Shown: piece after piece, positions 47,289 through 59,400 of the stretch
Layout of the letters: the number at the start of each line of letters is the position of its first letter
How positions within the stretch are numbered: the first letter of the stretch is position 1
Program-made: the position numbers and the translations under genes
DNA from: Lantana camara
Lineage: Eukaryota; Streptophyta; Magnoliopsida; Lamiales; Verbenaceae
Direction of reading: 5' to 3'
Length of the DNA stretch: 64,000 nucleotides
NCBI GenBank assembly: GCA_037501455.1
Contig: CM074864.1
Location: 26,034,001-26,098,000 of the forward strand
The notes under the pieces: model-generated
Database searches by the model: none
Told to the model about the DNA's origin: nothing
Seen by the model: only the letters and a program-made list of their open reading frames with translations

Positions 47289-47611
47289 GAAAGAAGAGGC
47301 ATGGTGGAGCGACCATAGAGGCATCACTACGGGCTGGCGGTGCTGTGAGCAAGGCGAGGCGTGACGCGAAGGGAGAGGGGCTGCGTGCTTTTCTTTACTA
47401 GGTTACCTAGTGAAAGTGGGCGGTGGGCATTGGGGTTCTGTGAATTATGTTTAGATAAACTCTTTGAATGAGAGGGTTTAGTGGGCTTATTATATTATTA
47501 AGTATAATATTTAATGGACTTTCATCAATTGGGTACTTTCTTTTGATCTTGAGTTTGAGCTTTAAGCTTTCACATTGGAAGGAACTTTAGTGCGCCGAAA
47601 TAAATATGTTT
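47289..47611. other. Unassigned spacer
   Basis: 323 bp between the copia-2 LTR and LTR F. The first 110 bp are GC-rich and repeat-like (GGCGAGGCGTGACGCG), somewhat resembling the island in the copia-1 leader, and the rest is AT-rich. There is no primer site at its start and no gene I recognise. Confidence 0.4.
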
Positions 47612-48230
47612 TGTAACGCCCTGATTTTTCAGCTATGCAAGTATGATGTATGTGTATATTAATTGTGTATTTAACTTATCTAATTATGTAATTAAATATT
47701 TATTATAATTATTTTATTTGCTAATTCGTTAATAATTTTATGAAAATTTAAAAATGGAATTTATTTCTTATTGAATTTAGGAATGAAATGTTCCTATGGT
47801 TATGATTGTATGCCATTATTATTCGAATTCAATTCCGATTTTCGTGAAAAATTGGTATGCATGAATTAAGTGAGTTATGATTATGATTGTATGCTCGATG
47901 CTTGATTTTGAACTTGTTTGACTTGGTTTCCGTTTTATTTTGTTTGAACGAGACCAAAATGGGGCTAAAGAGCATTTAGTGCACCTTTGGTTCCGGGCGC
48001 CGTATCTTGAGCTCGGGAACTCGGATTCGAGTTCCATCACCTCTGTTGGTCTTGTATCGATGATTTGGAATCAATGGAACAAGCCTTGTATTTTTCTAAC
48101 CTCGTTTGAACCTCTGAACTTTCACCGAAAAACTGATCTCGCGCCCAAATGACCACATTTCACCATTTTGGTTATATCTCCCTCAATACTTAAGCTTTTT
48201 TATCTAATTCTTGGCCCCACACTTCCCTAA

Positions 48231-48237
48231 TATATAA
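48231..48237 (+). promoter_or_regulatory. Possible TATA box of LTR F
   Basis: TATATAA in CCCTAATATATAACCCTACAC, about 150 bp before the putative first donor, so it would place the transcript start in the proposed exon 1. The other LTRs have only weaker TATA-like sequences here (for example TTTATATGACC in G). Confidence 0.45.
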
Positions 48238-48652
48238 CCCTACACTCCCTCATGCTCCTCACAACCGAACCAAGCAAGAAAGAAGGGAAAAGTTCAGCCA
48301 AACTTGGAGAAAACCACTATTCCCATCACTATTCACTTGAAAGATTTTGAGCTCCAATCTCTTCCAAACTCAACCAAATTCAAGGGGTAAGTTTCTGATT
48401 GTTTTTGCCATTTAATTTTAGTCATTTTGATCCAAGAATCTCTGAGTTTGAAACATGATTGATTGAGATATGATTATGTGAATGAATAGTTAGGTTAATT
48501 CTCCTGGTTTATGGCGTGACTTGCTTGTGTTTTATGCTTCTTTTTACTCCATTTTCTTACTTTTTTCTGGCCCAGAGTTGTTGTTGTTGTTGTTTGACTT
48601 GGAGATGGGAGAACAGGGGCTGGAGAGGCCTGATTAGCAACTACGTGCAGCA

Positions 48653-48797
48653 GTCGCGGGCGCGACTTGAAAGAGAACATTTTGGGTCGCCCCCGCCATC
48701 CAAATTTGGCCATGTTTCGACCTGGGGACTGCTGTGTTACTACTGGAGGAGATGGTAGCAGCTCCAATTGTGCTGAGTTTTAGTCGCGGCCGTGACC
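48653..48797. repeat. Palindrome array, GTCGCGGCCGCGAC type
   Basis: GTCGCGGGCGCGAC (48653-48666), a decayed GGGTCGCCCCCGCC near 48685 and GTCGCGGCCGTGAC (48783-48796). Arms resemble those of the A 3' LTR array. Confidence 0.8.
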
Positions 48798-49328
48798 TCA
48801 AATTGGTGTAGTTTCGAGATGTGTGTGTAACTGCTGGTGTGAATTGATTCGTTTCCCGTTTCGTTCATATTTTGTATGGCTTTTTTTGCTCTTATATGAT
48901 TAATATGTGATGTTATCATGTTGTATATCATTTTACATGTTTATTATGGATTTTTTAGGTGACCTCGATGCTTATTTACGTGAGATACGATGTGATATGC
49001 GTTATATGCTCTCACCCGTACATGCATGAATTCAAACTCCGTTTATTTCTTTGCTCCTTTTATGATATGTAAGGGTTATTAACATGTTATATGATGAGTT
49101 ATGCTTGTTCTATGAAATTTATGAAATTGGTTAATGTGAATTTATTTCTTTGCTCCTTTTAGGATTTATTATGACCTAATGTGACTTAGATGCTTCCTAG
49201 CTTGCATACATGAGAGGTTGCTCTATTAATTTGTTTAAAATGATAACGACGTGCTCCTTTTATGACTTAAATGCATTGTAAACATGTTGAAATATGTGAT
49301 ATGGTTATTATATGAAGTTCATGGATTA

Positions 49329-50656
49329 TGTGACACCCTAAACGGAGAGTACCACATCCCACGCACCGAGAGCCTGGTCTACCCATGAAATGGGAGTCCA
49401 TACATGAACCAAGCTCACGACGAACGGAGACAGAAAAAAACCAACCTATTAGGCGGGACTAGACCCTGTACCAATTAATTCAACAAAACAAAGAATGCGG
49501 AAGCAATACAATCATGCAAACATATTCAATATAATAACAGGAATATAAATACGGGTTCAACTAAAATAGAAGCACTTGTCCTATCCTGTCCCGAATCCAA
49601 TCCAATCCAAGTATATACAAATAGGTTCAACTAGAGTCCTAGAAGCCTATCCCGAATTCAGTAAAACAATAAAGATACAATGTGGCCTACAAGGCCTAGT
49701 TCAATGCAGGAAATGAAGGTACGGTACAATGCAGTGCAAGCAGGACCAAGACTCGAGTAAAGACTTCAAAAGACTCCCGCCTAACGACAACAAAACCTGC
49801 AAGACAGAGAGAGGGAGGGGTCAGCCAACTGACTGAGTGACGAGGTTAACACACGCGTATATATATAAACAGGCTTCCAGGCAGGCGTAATTCCATTATA
49901 CGTGATTTGTTATTAAAACAGGTAACAGAAATCAGGAATCAATTAACACGTACGGGTGGAATTATGTCAAGTCATGCGGTTAGGTAATCAGGATATACAA
50001 TGCGTGTGTCGATATCCGTACGCCCTCTGTTGATGCCCGTTTTACCTTAGTCCTCCACGAACTCCAGTTGCTGCATCAAGACTGGGGGTATGCCAAAGGT
50101 CACGGATATCTATGCAATTACATTTTAGGAGACTCGGTGAGAAAGGGTATTTCATCCATCCTGGACTCCATTTTTCACTTATTACATAACAGGAACAATA
50201 AACAGTCAGGCAGGCAAGAATCAGGATTGTATAATTATTTATACAGGAAACAAGCTTAATTTAACCTCCTTCTCCGGTGATGGTTCGGGTAGCTAACCCT
50301 AACTATCCAGTAGATGTGGTCTGTGGGTTCATGACTCCCCAGACCGGAATCCCATCTTCTACCAAACCTCCTGGCAGACGGTCGGGTTGGTCCAACACTG
50401 TGGGACTTATGCAAGAGGTCACCGTCGGCCCGATACCTCCCCGGTTCGCTCAATACATAAGCCCCAGGGCCCATGATCGGTAACAAGGGTCCACACCGGC
50501 TAGCCCAGCGCTAGGAGAACCGGGGTCAATCAGTATCTTGCAAAACAGGATTAGGGTTAACACTACACAGTTTATAAAGCATTTTCGGTACATAGCCGGT
50601 ATAAAAGATACGGCTAGTTTTACATGAAAACCATTTGGTTTATTTAACACATGCAA
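49329..50656 (-). mobile_element. Type-B LTR fragment H (back third)
   Basis: Minus-strand LTR whose last bases (GGGTGTCACA) lie at 49329. It keeps the second acceptor TCTTGCAG/GTTTTG (plus CT 49797-49798), a CAGTCAGTTGGCTGAC hairpin variant before it and the GGGCCCTGGGGC / GGTTTGGTAGAAG block (50330-50480). It is cut at 50656 by the G array. The front two thirds are not in the window. Confidence 0.75.
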
Positions 50657-53600
50657 TGTAACATCCCGCTCGTCTGGCCATACAGGCACGCTTTAACGGG
50701 AGTGTTATTTGTACTTTCTAATTCTTTATTTATGTAATTCCTCGTTATTTTAATTGTTACGTGATTATTTAAATTAATATGAAATTAATTGTTTATATTA
50801 TGAACTTTGACTCTTAACATTTAAGTTTGCATGCCCGTAATTTGCTCGTTTTGTGACGGAATTCAATTCCGATTTTTGTGAAATTTTGATATGCATGATA
50901 TATGTGAGTTATGAATGTGTTCGTATGCTCATTTTATGTTTTTGGTTTCGTTTGCCGAGGTTTTAAACCTTTATTAGTTGATGAGGGGCTCGAGGGCCTA
51001 ACTAGCTTTAGGGTACCTTGGGTTCCGTGCGCCATAACTTGAGCTCGGGAATTCGGATTCAAATTCCGGAAGAAGCGTCGGACTCATAACGAAGAAAGGA
51101 AACTTTAGAACCTGATTTGGTATTTTTCTAAGCCCGTTTGGACCCCAGGAAGAAGCGTTTGGACTCGTAACGAAGAAAGGAAAAGCTGCTGAAAATGGAG
51201 AAAGGAAAGAAGAAAGAAAACCCATTTCTCAAACCTTGTGATTTTGGAGCCAAATCTTCTCCATACTTCTTCATATCTTAAAGGTATGCATATTTTCGAA
51301 TTCTCCTTGATTATATGATGATTTTGATCAATGAATTTCATGTTATACTTGATATTTAAGTTGAGTTTGGGAGATGGCATGAATAGGAAGGGTTAGAGGT
51401 CATTTCTTGCTCTTATGCCGTAGCTTGAGTTTGGGACTGATTTGATGCTTCTTTGCTGATTATATGAACTTCTTTGCTTCCATTTTTAATTTATACTTCA
51501 TTGTAGATGTGTTAGGGTTGTTTCTTCTTTGATAACTTGGTTGAAACTTTGAGTTTCTGGGCATGAAAACTGGAATTTCCGAAATGCTCTCCCTGTATGT
51601 ACTGCTGTCATGTTTTTGAGATGTGTTTGATGAATTCTTGCCTCCAATTTCATGTATTCATGCATGGTTATGTAATATACGTGTTGCTCATTGAATATGT
51701 TCTATTTTTCCCTGATTTCATGCCTCATTTCAGCTGCATGTAGGAGTTAGAACATGACTTGTTTTCACACTTCTCTTGCAACGGTTTTTGTATGGCTGTT
51801 TTAGTGCTCAAAAGCTGATTATATGAACTTGTTTTACTTCCTTTTTAATACATAATACTTGGTATATGAGTTATGGATAGATTTCCTTTGAAACCCTTTA
51901 ATGAATTGTTAAGGTTTGAGCTTGGAAAACAACTGCAAATTTGCTCCCCTTTCAACCGAACAACTGTCAGATTTTTGTGCTTCATTTGTTGATTTCTTGA
52001 GCTCCAATTCATGTGAAATTGCATGAGCATGACGTACTTTAGTTGTTCTACATGTTAGCTATGTTCCCAAGCTTTTATCATCTGTTTCAGCCCCATATTT
52101 GGAGATTATGGCCTACTTGCATTCATGTCCTTTATTGTTTCACTTTCTTGCATGATTGAGATCAGTTTTCTTGCTGCGTGTTAGGGCCTGATTACATGAT
52201 GATTTGTTGTTCATTTCATGCATGTTTTATTTGTCTTTGAGGGCTAAGAAATTCCCCAAGAGCTGCTGCGAAAATGCTCTCCTTTGCCCATGGAAAACGT
52301 TGTTGTGCCAAAAGTTTTTTTTCGAAAATTTAAACTGCACACGGCCGTGTCCAGCTTGTGCTGAATCTTGACACGGCCGTGTCACAAGTTCGACTTGGGT
52401 ATCTGATTTTATCAAATTTGGACACGGCCGTGTCTGTTTCCTTTGTATTTTGGACATGGCCGTATCTTGTGTCACGGTGGCGCCCTGGGGGAGTTTCTTT
52501 CATCATTTTGTTACTTTTAATTGCTTTCTCTCACCCCGTTTGTGACTTGTATGCATTGTTAGCTTGATGTATTATGTGTTAACTTGTATTATATGATTTT
52601 ATGGCTTGATTTATTGCTCGTTTTCAAGTTATGAACTTATATGTGAAGTATGCTATTTTAAGGTGCGTTTATGACTTCGTGTCTCATTTGTATGCCTTGC
52701 ATGATCATTCCTTGTTCCTTATATGATATGAATGCTTTGATAACATGTTGTATGATATGATATGCTTGTTATATGAAAGTTATGAATTCGTTTAATATGA
52801 TTTATATGACTTATGATTTGATATGAACTTGTATGCATTATATGTTAACTTCTTAAGCTTCATACGCATCACTTGCATTTCATGCACTTGCCGAGCGTCA
52901 ATATGGTTCATTTTTTAGTCTAAGTTTGCCTCTTGTTCATTGTTTTGCTTTTAGGTTCGTTCTGTTGTTGAGGAGGAGGTTATTTAGTTTGCTTTTAGTC
53001 CGTTTTGTTCGTTTTGGTAGACAAGGTGAGGTTTTCTTTACTTTTAGTTATTATGACCTAAAACCCTAGTTGTATTTCGAACCCGTATGCGACTTATATA
53101 GGTATATATATAGATATGTGTTTGATACGTATTTTGTGGGATTTGTCCCGTTTGTCATGAGGCTTTGAAAAATGCTTTTATATGTATCTAAGCTCTATTT
53201 TCGTTTACTTTGCAAAGCTTTGATATGAGTGTGTGTCTATAAGCATGACATGACTTGTGTATAAGCTTTGTGTGATAACTGTAAGTGTAAGTTTGGGCCC
53301 CTGAGAAGTGGTATGTGATCTCGGGTCGCCATGGGGTCGCCGGGCTCTCTCATCCACACAACTCCATTTATGGGAGACTTGGCTCAATCTCGGGAGTTCG
53401 AGGGGAAAGCGAGTTATCTTATGTCGATGGGTGCATGTGTCATGGCCCGTCGAAGGAGTGAACGGGATCCCCCGACTCAATATGTTTTAAGTGTGGGGGT
53501 TGAGAGGGGCACCTCTCTTCCCCAAACGGTTTGGAGTGGGATTGATATATGATTCGTTTTGTTTTCACTTTGCCTTTGCTTATGAAGTAAGTGGGTTGGA

Positions 53601-54328
53601 CTTGGAGCTTTCAGTTAGGTATATTATGCTTTCGTTTATGGTTGTGAAACGAGAGCAGATTTCTAAACACTAATACTTGTTTGATTTTGGCCTTCGGCCT
53701 TAAACTTCTTTCTTTATATATCTACTACCACGGGTTAACACGTTTTAGAAGGCAAAAACCACTCCCGGTTCATGAACGCTTTCAGCTTTGGATATGTTTT
53801 GTTCTTATATATATGTACGTGTGTATGTGTTAGCCCCCTCACTAGTCTCTAGGACTGACCCTTGTTGTTTCTCTCTTTTTCCCCCTTTGTTTTTAGTTTG
53901 CAGGTATCCATTTCGTGGGAGTTGGATCTAGGCGGTTGTCTTTGAGTCGTGGTTGGGGATAGCTCGAGTCTCATGCATTGTATTTTGTTTTCTTAACGCA
54001 TTTTGCTAATTTTGAAATATGTATAATTTTGCTACTTAGTTCTGTCCTGGGATTTAGTTTTGTATATTTGCCTTGCATCTAAAATTGTATAAGTGTTATA
54101 TGGAGAACAAGATATGGTTTGTGCTAGCCCGCTTTGAGTTTTAAATTAATTGCTTCTGCGATTATGTTTCTTGCGCACTCTGAGTAGGGTCTACACCGCC
54201 TAGCTTAGGTTGGATTTTTGGTTCTCCCCCGTTCGCCATGGCTTGATGCGTAAGCGAAGTTCCCATTTGGTTACACGTGTCGGGCTATGGTGCGGGGTAT
54301 GTGGTGCCCTTCGTTCCGGGGTGTTACA
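50657..54328 (+). repeat. G LTR1 (3672 bp)
   Basis: TGTAACATCCCGCTC ... GGGGTGTTACA. Signals: first donor TTAAAG/GTATG (GT 51284-51285), palindrome array, first acceptor TTGCTTTTAG (AG 52953-52954), 71-nt middle exon 52955-53025, second donor GTGAGG from 53026, hairpin TAGTC-TCTAG-GACTG (53843-53857, with one T-G pair) and second acceptor TTTGCAG (AG 53902-53903). It lacks roughly 140 bp present in LTR2 at about 56890-57070, including TTTATATGACC; the gap holds a second copy of GGAAGAAGCGT..GGACTC.TAACG (51138-51180). Confidence 0.92.
52338..52466. repeat. Palindrome array in G LTR1, GACACGGCCGTGTC type
   Basis: Four copies: CACACGGCCGTGTCC, two perfect GACACGGCCGTGTC (about 52370-52383 and 52421-52434) and GGACATGGCCGTATC. 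Confidence 0.92.
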
Positions 54329-54336
54329 TCCTTGCG

Positions 54337-54350
54337 TGGTATCAGAGCTC
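54337..54350 (+). other. Primer-binding site after G LTR1
   Basis: TGGTATCAGAGCTC eight bases after the LTR end, the same form as in E. Confidence 0.9.
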
Positions 54351-56378
54351 TTGCTTGCAAAACTGGAGCTGTCGTGTCTTGTTGAGTTTGTCTAGGTCTT
54401 TCGGATTAGGATTACGTGTTTATTTGTATTCACTACATTACTTATGTGAATTATTTGATATTAATTGTGTTAATAGTTCACATGAACATGCACCCAAACC
54501 CTGCATGCATCGATATTTTGGAAACTTTACTCTTATTTCAGGATATTGCTCCAATATCGATGAAGATCACCGGGAAGAGAACAAGAGAGACAGGTATATT
54601 TGTACTATAAAGGGCTTAGGAATTTTGATATTTTGAAGCAATTTGAAACGAGGACATGAAGGCCAAGTTCTGGGGGATCAAAAGGATGGAGTTGAGATTT
54701 GAGGAGTCCGAGAAGAATCATTATGAGGGAGTTCTATTCGAGAACTTTATTTAAGTACCACCCTTTCGAGTCTGATGAGAGGAAGATTTCAATTTGAAGA
54801 ATGAAAGAAGATGGATAATTTTGTATAAGGGTTTCAAAGATTGGGTACCTTCGAGGACTATCTTAAAGTCCGGAATCATTTGCAAACAAGTAGACATGGA
54901 ATTTGATCAAATTTTCAAATTCCAAGAGTATGTGCATGATCCGAGGATGCAATACCCAAGGGCTACGAAGGAATTGGTAATCAATGGATGGAGTCTCACC
55001 ATTACTTATTTGAAGAAAAGACCGGTTTGGGGTTCGAAGATTAAGTAAGGAATCCAAACTTCAAGAATTCTCGAGAGGTTTCAAGATAACAACATTGTGA
55101 GAAAAAGAAGATTTTAATGACTCGGAGTATAAGAAGATTCAAATAGTAAAGATGGATTTTACATCTCATCACCTGAAGCAATTTATTATTCAAATTGCAG
55201 AGACTCGAATCATACGGATGGAGGAATTTCAAGAATTCCACGATGCCACCAATACCAAACAAGGAAGGATTCCAATACTGAAGGTAGGAGAAGGATTCAA
55301 ATACTGAGAAATTTAGGGTATGATGAAAGTTAACCGAAGAACAAGAATTTGAGGTCATCACAGAAATGCCACGACTTCAAGATCTCGGTTCAAGTTCAAG
55401 TTGGCACTTGGAAATCAAGGAGCTAATATCGAGTTCGGTATTTCCCCATGGTGAATGGTACACGAAGCATTCATAGCGTCACATTCCATGCATATTTTAA
55501 TATCGGGGAAACCCACGTGTTGTTATCTTATTCCTTGTTCTCTGATGCCTCTTGGTTCTTGCTTATTGTGTGTTTCTTTCCCTTCTTGGTTCTTGTTTGT
55601 AGATTCTTTCCTTTCCTTCCTAGCTTTGTTTGTTGCGTATTTCTTTTCCTTCTTAGCTCTTGTTCGTTATGTGCTTTACTTTCCTTGGGTTATCCCTCTT
55701 TTGGAGAGACTTTTATGTGTGGAGTGTTCGTGAGTGTTTGGTGAGTTGTGAGGGTCGAGTTGCTTTCGGTGGGTTTGTTTAGAGGAGTTCTGCTCTTGTT
55801 GAAGTTGGAGGATGCTTCTAGGAGGTCCGTTCGGGGCTCAAAGGTTTCATCAGGTACTAGATTAAAGGCTAACCCGTTGATATTCCTCTTAGAAGAATCG
55901 AGGATTGCCTCAGAGTAAGAGGTATATTTCTGAGTGGGAAGAGGCAGTTGAAGAGAATTGCCCATGGTATTGGCTCTTGCCTAACCGGAGGTACAAAGGC
56001 TGCCTTGTTTCCAACCGAGGCACAAAGGAAGGCCTTTGTTGTGTGTTGCTTGTAGAGGAACGGTAGCCTACGCCTTAAGGAGTGTAAGGTCACGAGTTTA
56101 TCCCACTCTTGGTTTGAAGTTGTTTGGAGTTCTGGGGGAAACCGGCTAAAGTGGCATAGGAAAGACTTTATGGACTTTTTGTAGTAATGTCTGTGTGCCA
56201 ACGGTTGAGAATTCTCTAACTACTCCCGAATCTTTATTTGGGAAGTAGGGGCAAACGACTAGGACTTTGTGTCCGGTTCGCCATTTAAGGGGATAGGGTC
56301 TTGAGAAGTGTGAGATCAGAGTGGCGCAGCGGAAGTGTGGAGTTGGGTTGTCTTCGGAGCCGTTCAAGATTCCCTTTA

Positions 56379-56414
56379 GGACCTGAGGACAGGTCCTTTT
56401 GAAGGAGGGGAATT
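56379..56414 (+). other. Hairpin and polypurine tract before G LTR2
   Basis: AGGACCT-GAGGAC-AGGTCCT (56379-56398) followed by TTTGAAGGAGGGGAATT. It agrees with the K sequence from TGAGGACAGGTCC through GAAGGAGGG. Confidence 0.9.
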
Positions 56415-59400
56415 TGTAGCATCCCGCTCGTCCGGCCGTACATGTACGCTTTAACGGGACTGTTATTTGTGCTTTCTAATTCTCTATTTATGCAATTCCT
56501 CATTATTTTAATTGTTACATGATTATTTGAATTAATATGAAATTAATTGTTTATATTATGAACTTTGAATTTTAACGTTTAAGTTTGCATGCCCGTAATT
56601 TGCTCGTTTTGTGCCGGAATCCAATTCCGATTTTTGTGAAATTTTGATATGTATGATATATTGAGTTATGAACATGTTTGCATGCTCGTTTTACGTTTTT
56701 GGGTTCGTTTGTCGAGGTTTTAAACCTTTATTACTTGATGAGGGGCTCGAGGGCCTAACTAGCTTTAGTGCACCTTGGGTTCCGGGCGCCATAACTTGAG
56801 TTCGGGAATTCGGATTCGAATTTCGGAAGAAGGGTCAGACTCATAACGAAGAAAGGAAACTTTTGAACCTGATTTGTTATTTTTCTAAGACCGGTTGGAC
56901 CCCCTTTTTTCGCCCGGAATGAAGAGCTCGCACCGAAGTAGCCTTCTTTGACTAGTCTTACACTTGTGGGCCCAATCTAACCATACCTAAGCCTTAACCC
57001 TTGGTTTATATGACCATGATTCACCTATCTCTCTCCCTTATCAGCTGAATTTCGAACCACGCACCCCAAGGAGAAGGAAAAGCTGCTGAAAATGGAGAAA
57101 GGAAAGAAGAAAGAAAACCCCTTCCTCATGCCTTGTGATATTGGAGCCAAATCTTCTCCATACTTCTTCATATCTTAAAGGTATGTATATTTTTGAATTA
57201 TCCTTGATTATATGATGATTTTGATCGATGAATTTCATGTTATACTTGATATTTAAGTTGAGTTTGGGAGATGGCATGAATAGGAAGGGTTAGAGGTCAT
57301 TTCTTGCTCTTATGCCGTAGCTTGAGTTTGGGACTGATTTGATGCTTCTTTGCTGATTATATGAACTTATTTGCTTCCATTTTTAATTTATGCTTCATTC
57401 TAGATGTGTTAGGGTTGTTTCTTCTTTGATAACTTGGTTGAAACTTTGAGTTTCTGGGCATGAAAACTAGAATTTCCGAACTGCTCTCCCTGTATGTACT
57501 GCTGTCATGTTTTTGAGATGTGTTTGATGAATTCTTGCCTCCAATTTCGTGTATTCTTGCATGGTTATGTAATATACATGTTGCTCGTTGAATATGTTCT
57601 ATTTTTCCCTGATTTCACGCCTCATTTCAGCTGCATATAGGAGTTAGAACATGACTTATTTTCACACTTCTCTTGCAACGGTTTTTGTATGGCTGTTTTA
57701 GTGCTCAAAAGCTGATTATATGAACTTGTTTTGCTTCCTTTTTGATACATAATATTTGATAGATGAGTTATGGATAGATTTCCTTTGAAACCCTTTAATG
57801 AATTGTTAAGGTTTGAGCTTGGAAAACAACTGCAAATTTGCTCCCCTTTCAACCGAACAGCTGTCAGATTTTTGTGCTTCATTTGTTGATTTCTTGAGCT
57901 CCAATTCGTGTGACATTGCATGAGCATGAAGTACTTTAGTTGTTCTACATGTTAGCTATGTTCCCAAGCTTTTATCCTCTGTTTCAGCCCCATATTTGGA
58001 GATTATGGCCTGCTTGCATTCATGTCCTTTATTGTTTTGTTTTCTTACATGATTGAGATCAGTTTTGTTGCTGCGTGTTAGGGCCTGATTACATGATGAT
58101 TTGTTGTTCATTTCATGCATGTTTTATGTGTCTTTGAGGTCTAAGAAATTCCTTAAGAGCTGCTGCGAAAATGCTCTCCTTTGCCCATGAAAAACGTTGT
58201 TGTGCCAAAAGTTTTTTTTCGAAAATTTGAACTACACACTGCCATGTCCAGTTTGTGCTTAATCTTGACATGGCCGTGTCACCAGTTCGACTTGGGTATC
58301 TGATTTTATCAAATTTGGACACGGCCGTGTCTGTTTCCTTTGCATTTTGGACATGGCCGTATCATGTGTCACAGTAGCGCCCTGGGGGAGTTTCTTTCAT
58401 CATTCTGTTACTTTTAATTGCTTTCTCTCATCCCGTTTGTGACTTGTATGCATTGTTAGCTTGATGTATTATGTGTTAACTTGTATTATATGATTTTATG
58501 GCTTGATTTGCTTGCTCGTTTTCAAGTTATGAACTTATATGTGAAGTATGCTATTTTAAGGTGCGTTTATGACTTTGTGTCTCATTTGTATGCCTTTCAT
58601 GATCATTCCTTGTTCCTTATATGATATGAATGCTTGGATAACATGTTGTATGATATGGTATGCTTGTTATATGAAAGTTATGAATTCGTTTAATATGATT
58701 TATATGACTTATGATTTGATATGAACTTGTACGCATTATATGTTAACTTCTTAAGCTTCATACGCATCAGTTGCATTTCATGCACTTGCCGAGCGTCAAT
58801 ATGGTTCATTTTTTAGTCTAAGTTTGCCTCTTGTTCATTGTTTTGCTTTTAGGTTCGTTCTGTTGTTGAGGAGGAGGTTATTTAGTTTGCTTTTGGTCCG
58901 TTTTGTTCGTTTTGGTCGACAAGGTGAGGTTTTCTTAACTTTTAGTTATTATGACCTAAAACCCTACTTGTATTTCGAACCCGCATGCGACTTATATAGG
59001 TATATATATAGATATGTGTTTGATACGTATTTTGTGGGATTTGTCCCGTTTATCATGAGGCTTTGAAAAACGTTTTTATATGTATCTAAGTTCTATTTTC
59101 GTTTACTTTGCAAAGCTTTGATACGAGTGTGTGTGTATAAGTGTGATATGACTTGTGTATAAGCTTTATGTGATAAGTGTAAGTGTAAGTTTGGGCCCCG
59201 GAGAAGTGGTATGTGATCTCGGGTCGACCCTGGGGTCGCCGGGCTATCTCATGTACAGGACTCCATTTACGGGAGACTTGGCTGAACCTCGGGAGTTCGA
59301 GGGGAAAGCGAGTTCTCTTATGCCGATGGGTGCATGTGTCATGGCCCGTCGAAGGAGCGGGCAGGATCCCCCGACTCAATAAGTTTTAAGTGTGGGGGTT

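Larger units (their letters stand above)
47612..49328 (+). mobile_element. Type-B Ty3 LTR F, front half
   Basis: Starts TGTAACGCCCTGA at 47612. The conserved U3 block is at 47960-48035. Its dyad, GGAACTCG-GATT-CGAGTTCC (48016-48035), differs from the usual GGAATTCG..CGAATTCC on both arms in a way that keeps pairing. A TATATAA lies at 48231-48237, the first donor AAGGG/GTAAGT at 48386-48387 and the palindrome array at 48653-48797. It is cut at 49328 by fragment H before the middle exon. Confidence 0.85.
54329..56414 (+). mobile_element. G interior 1, no gag or pol
   Basis: From the primer site, a T-rich stretch ends in TTTCAGGATA at about 54535-54545, where K and E have TTTCAGGATG; the gag start codon is absent. 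No protein domain is recognisable after that. Two short frames are kept in both interiors: a 98-codon plus-strand frame with a very hydrophobic Phe/Leu/Ser-rich middle (55448-55744) and a 110-codon minus-strand frame (55869-56201). Both could be chance. The last 35 bp are a hairpin and polypurine tract. Confidence 0.75.
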
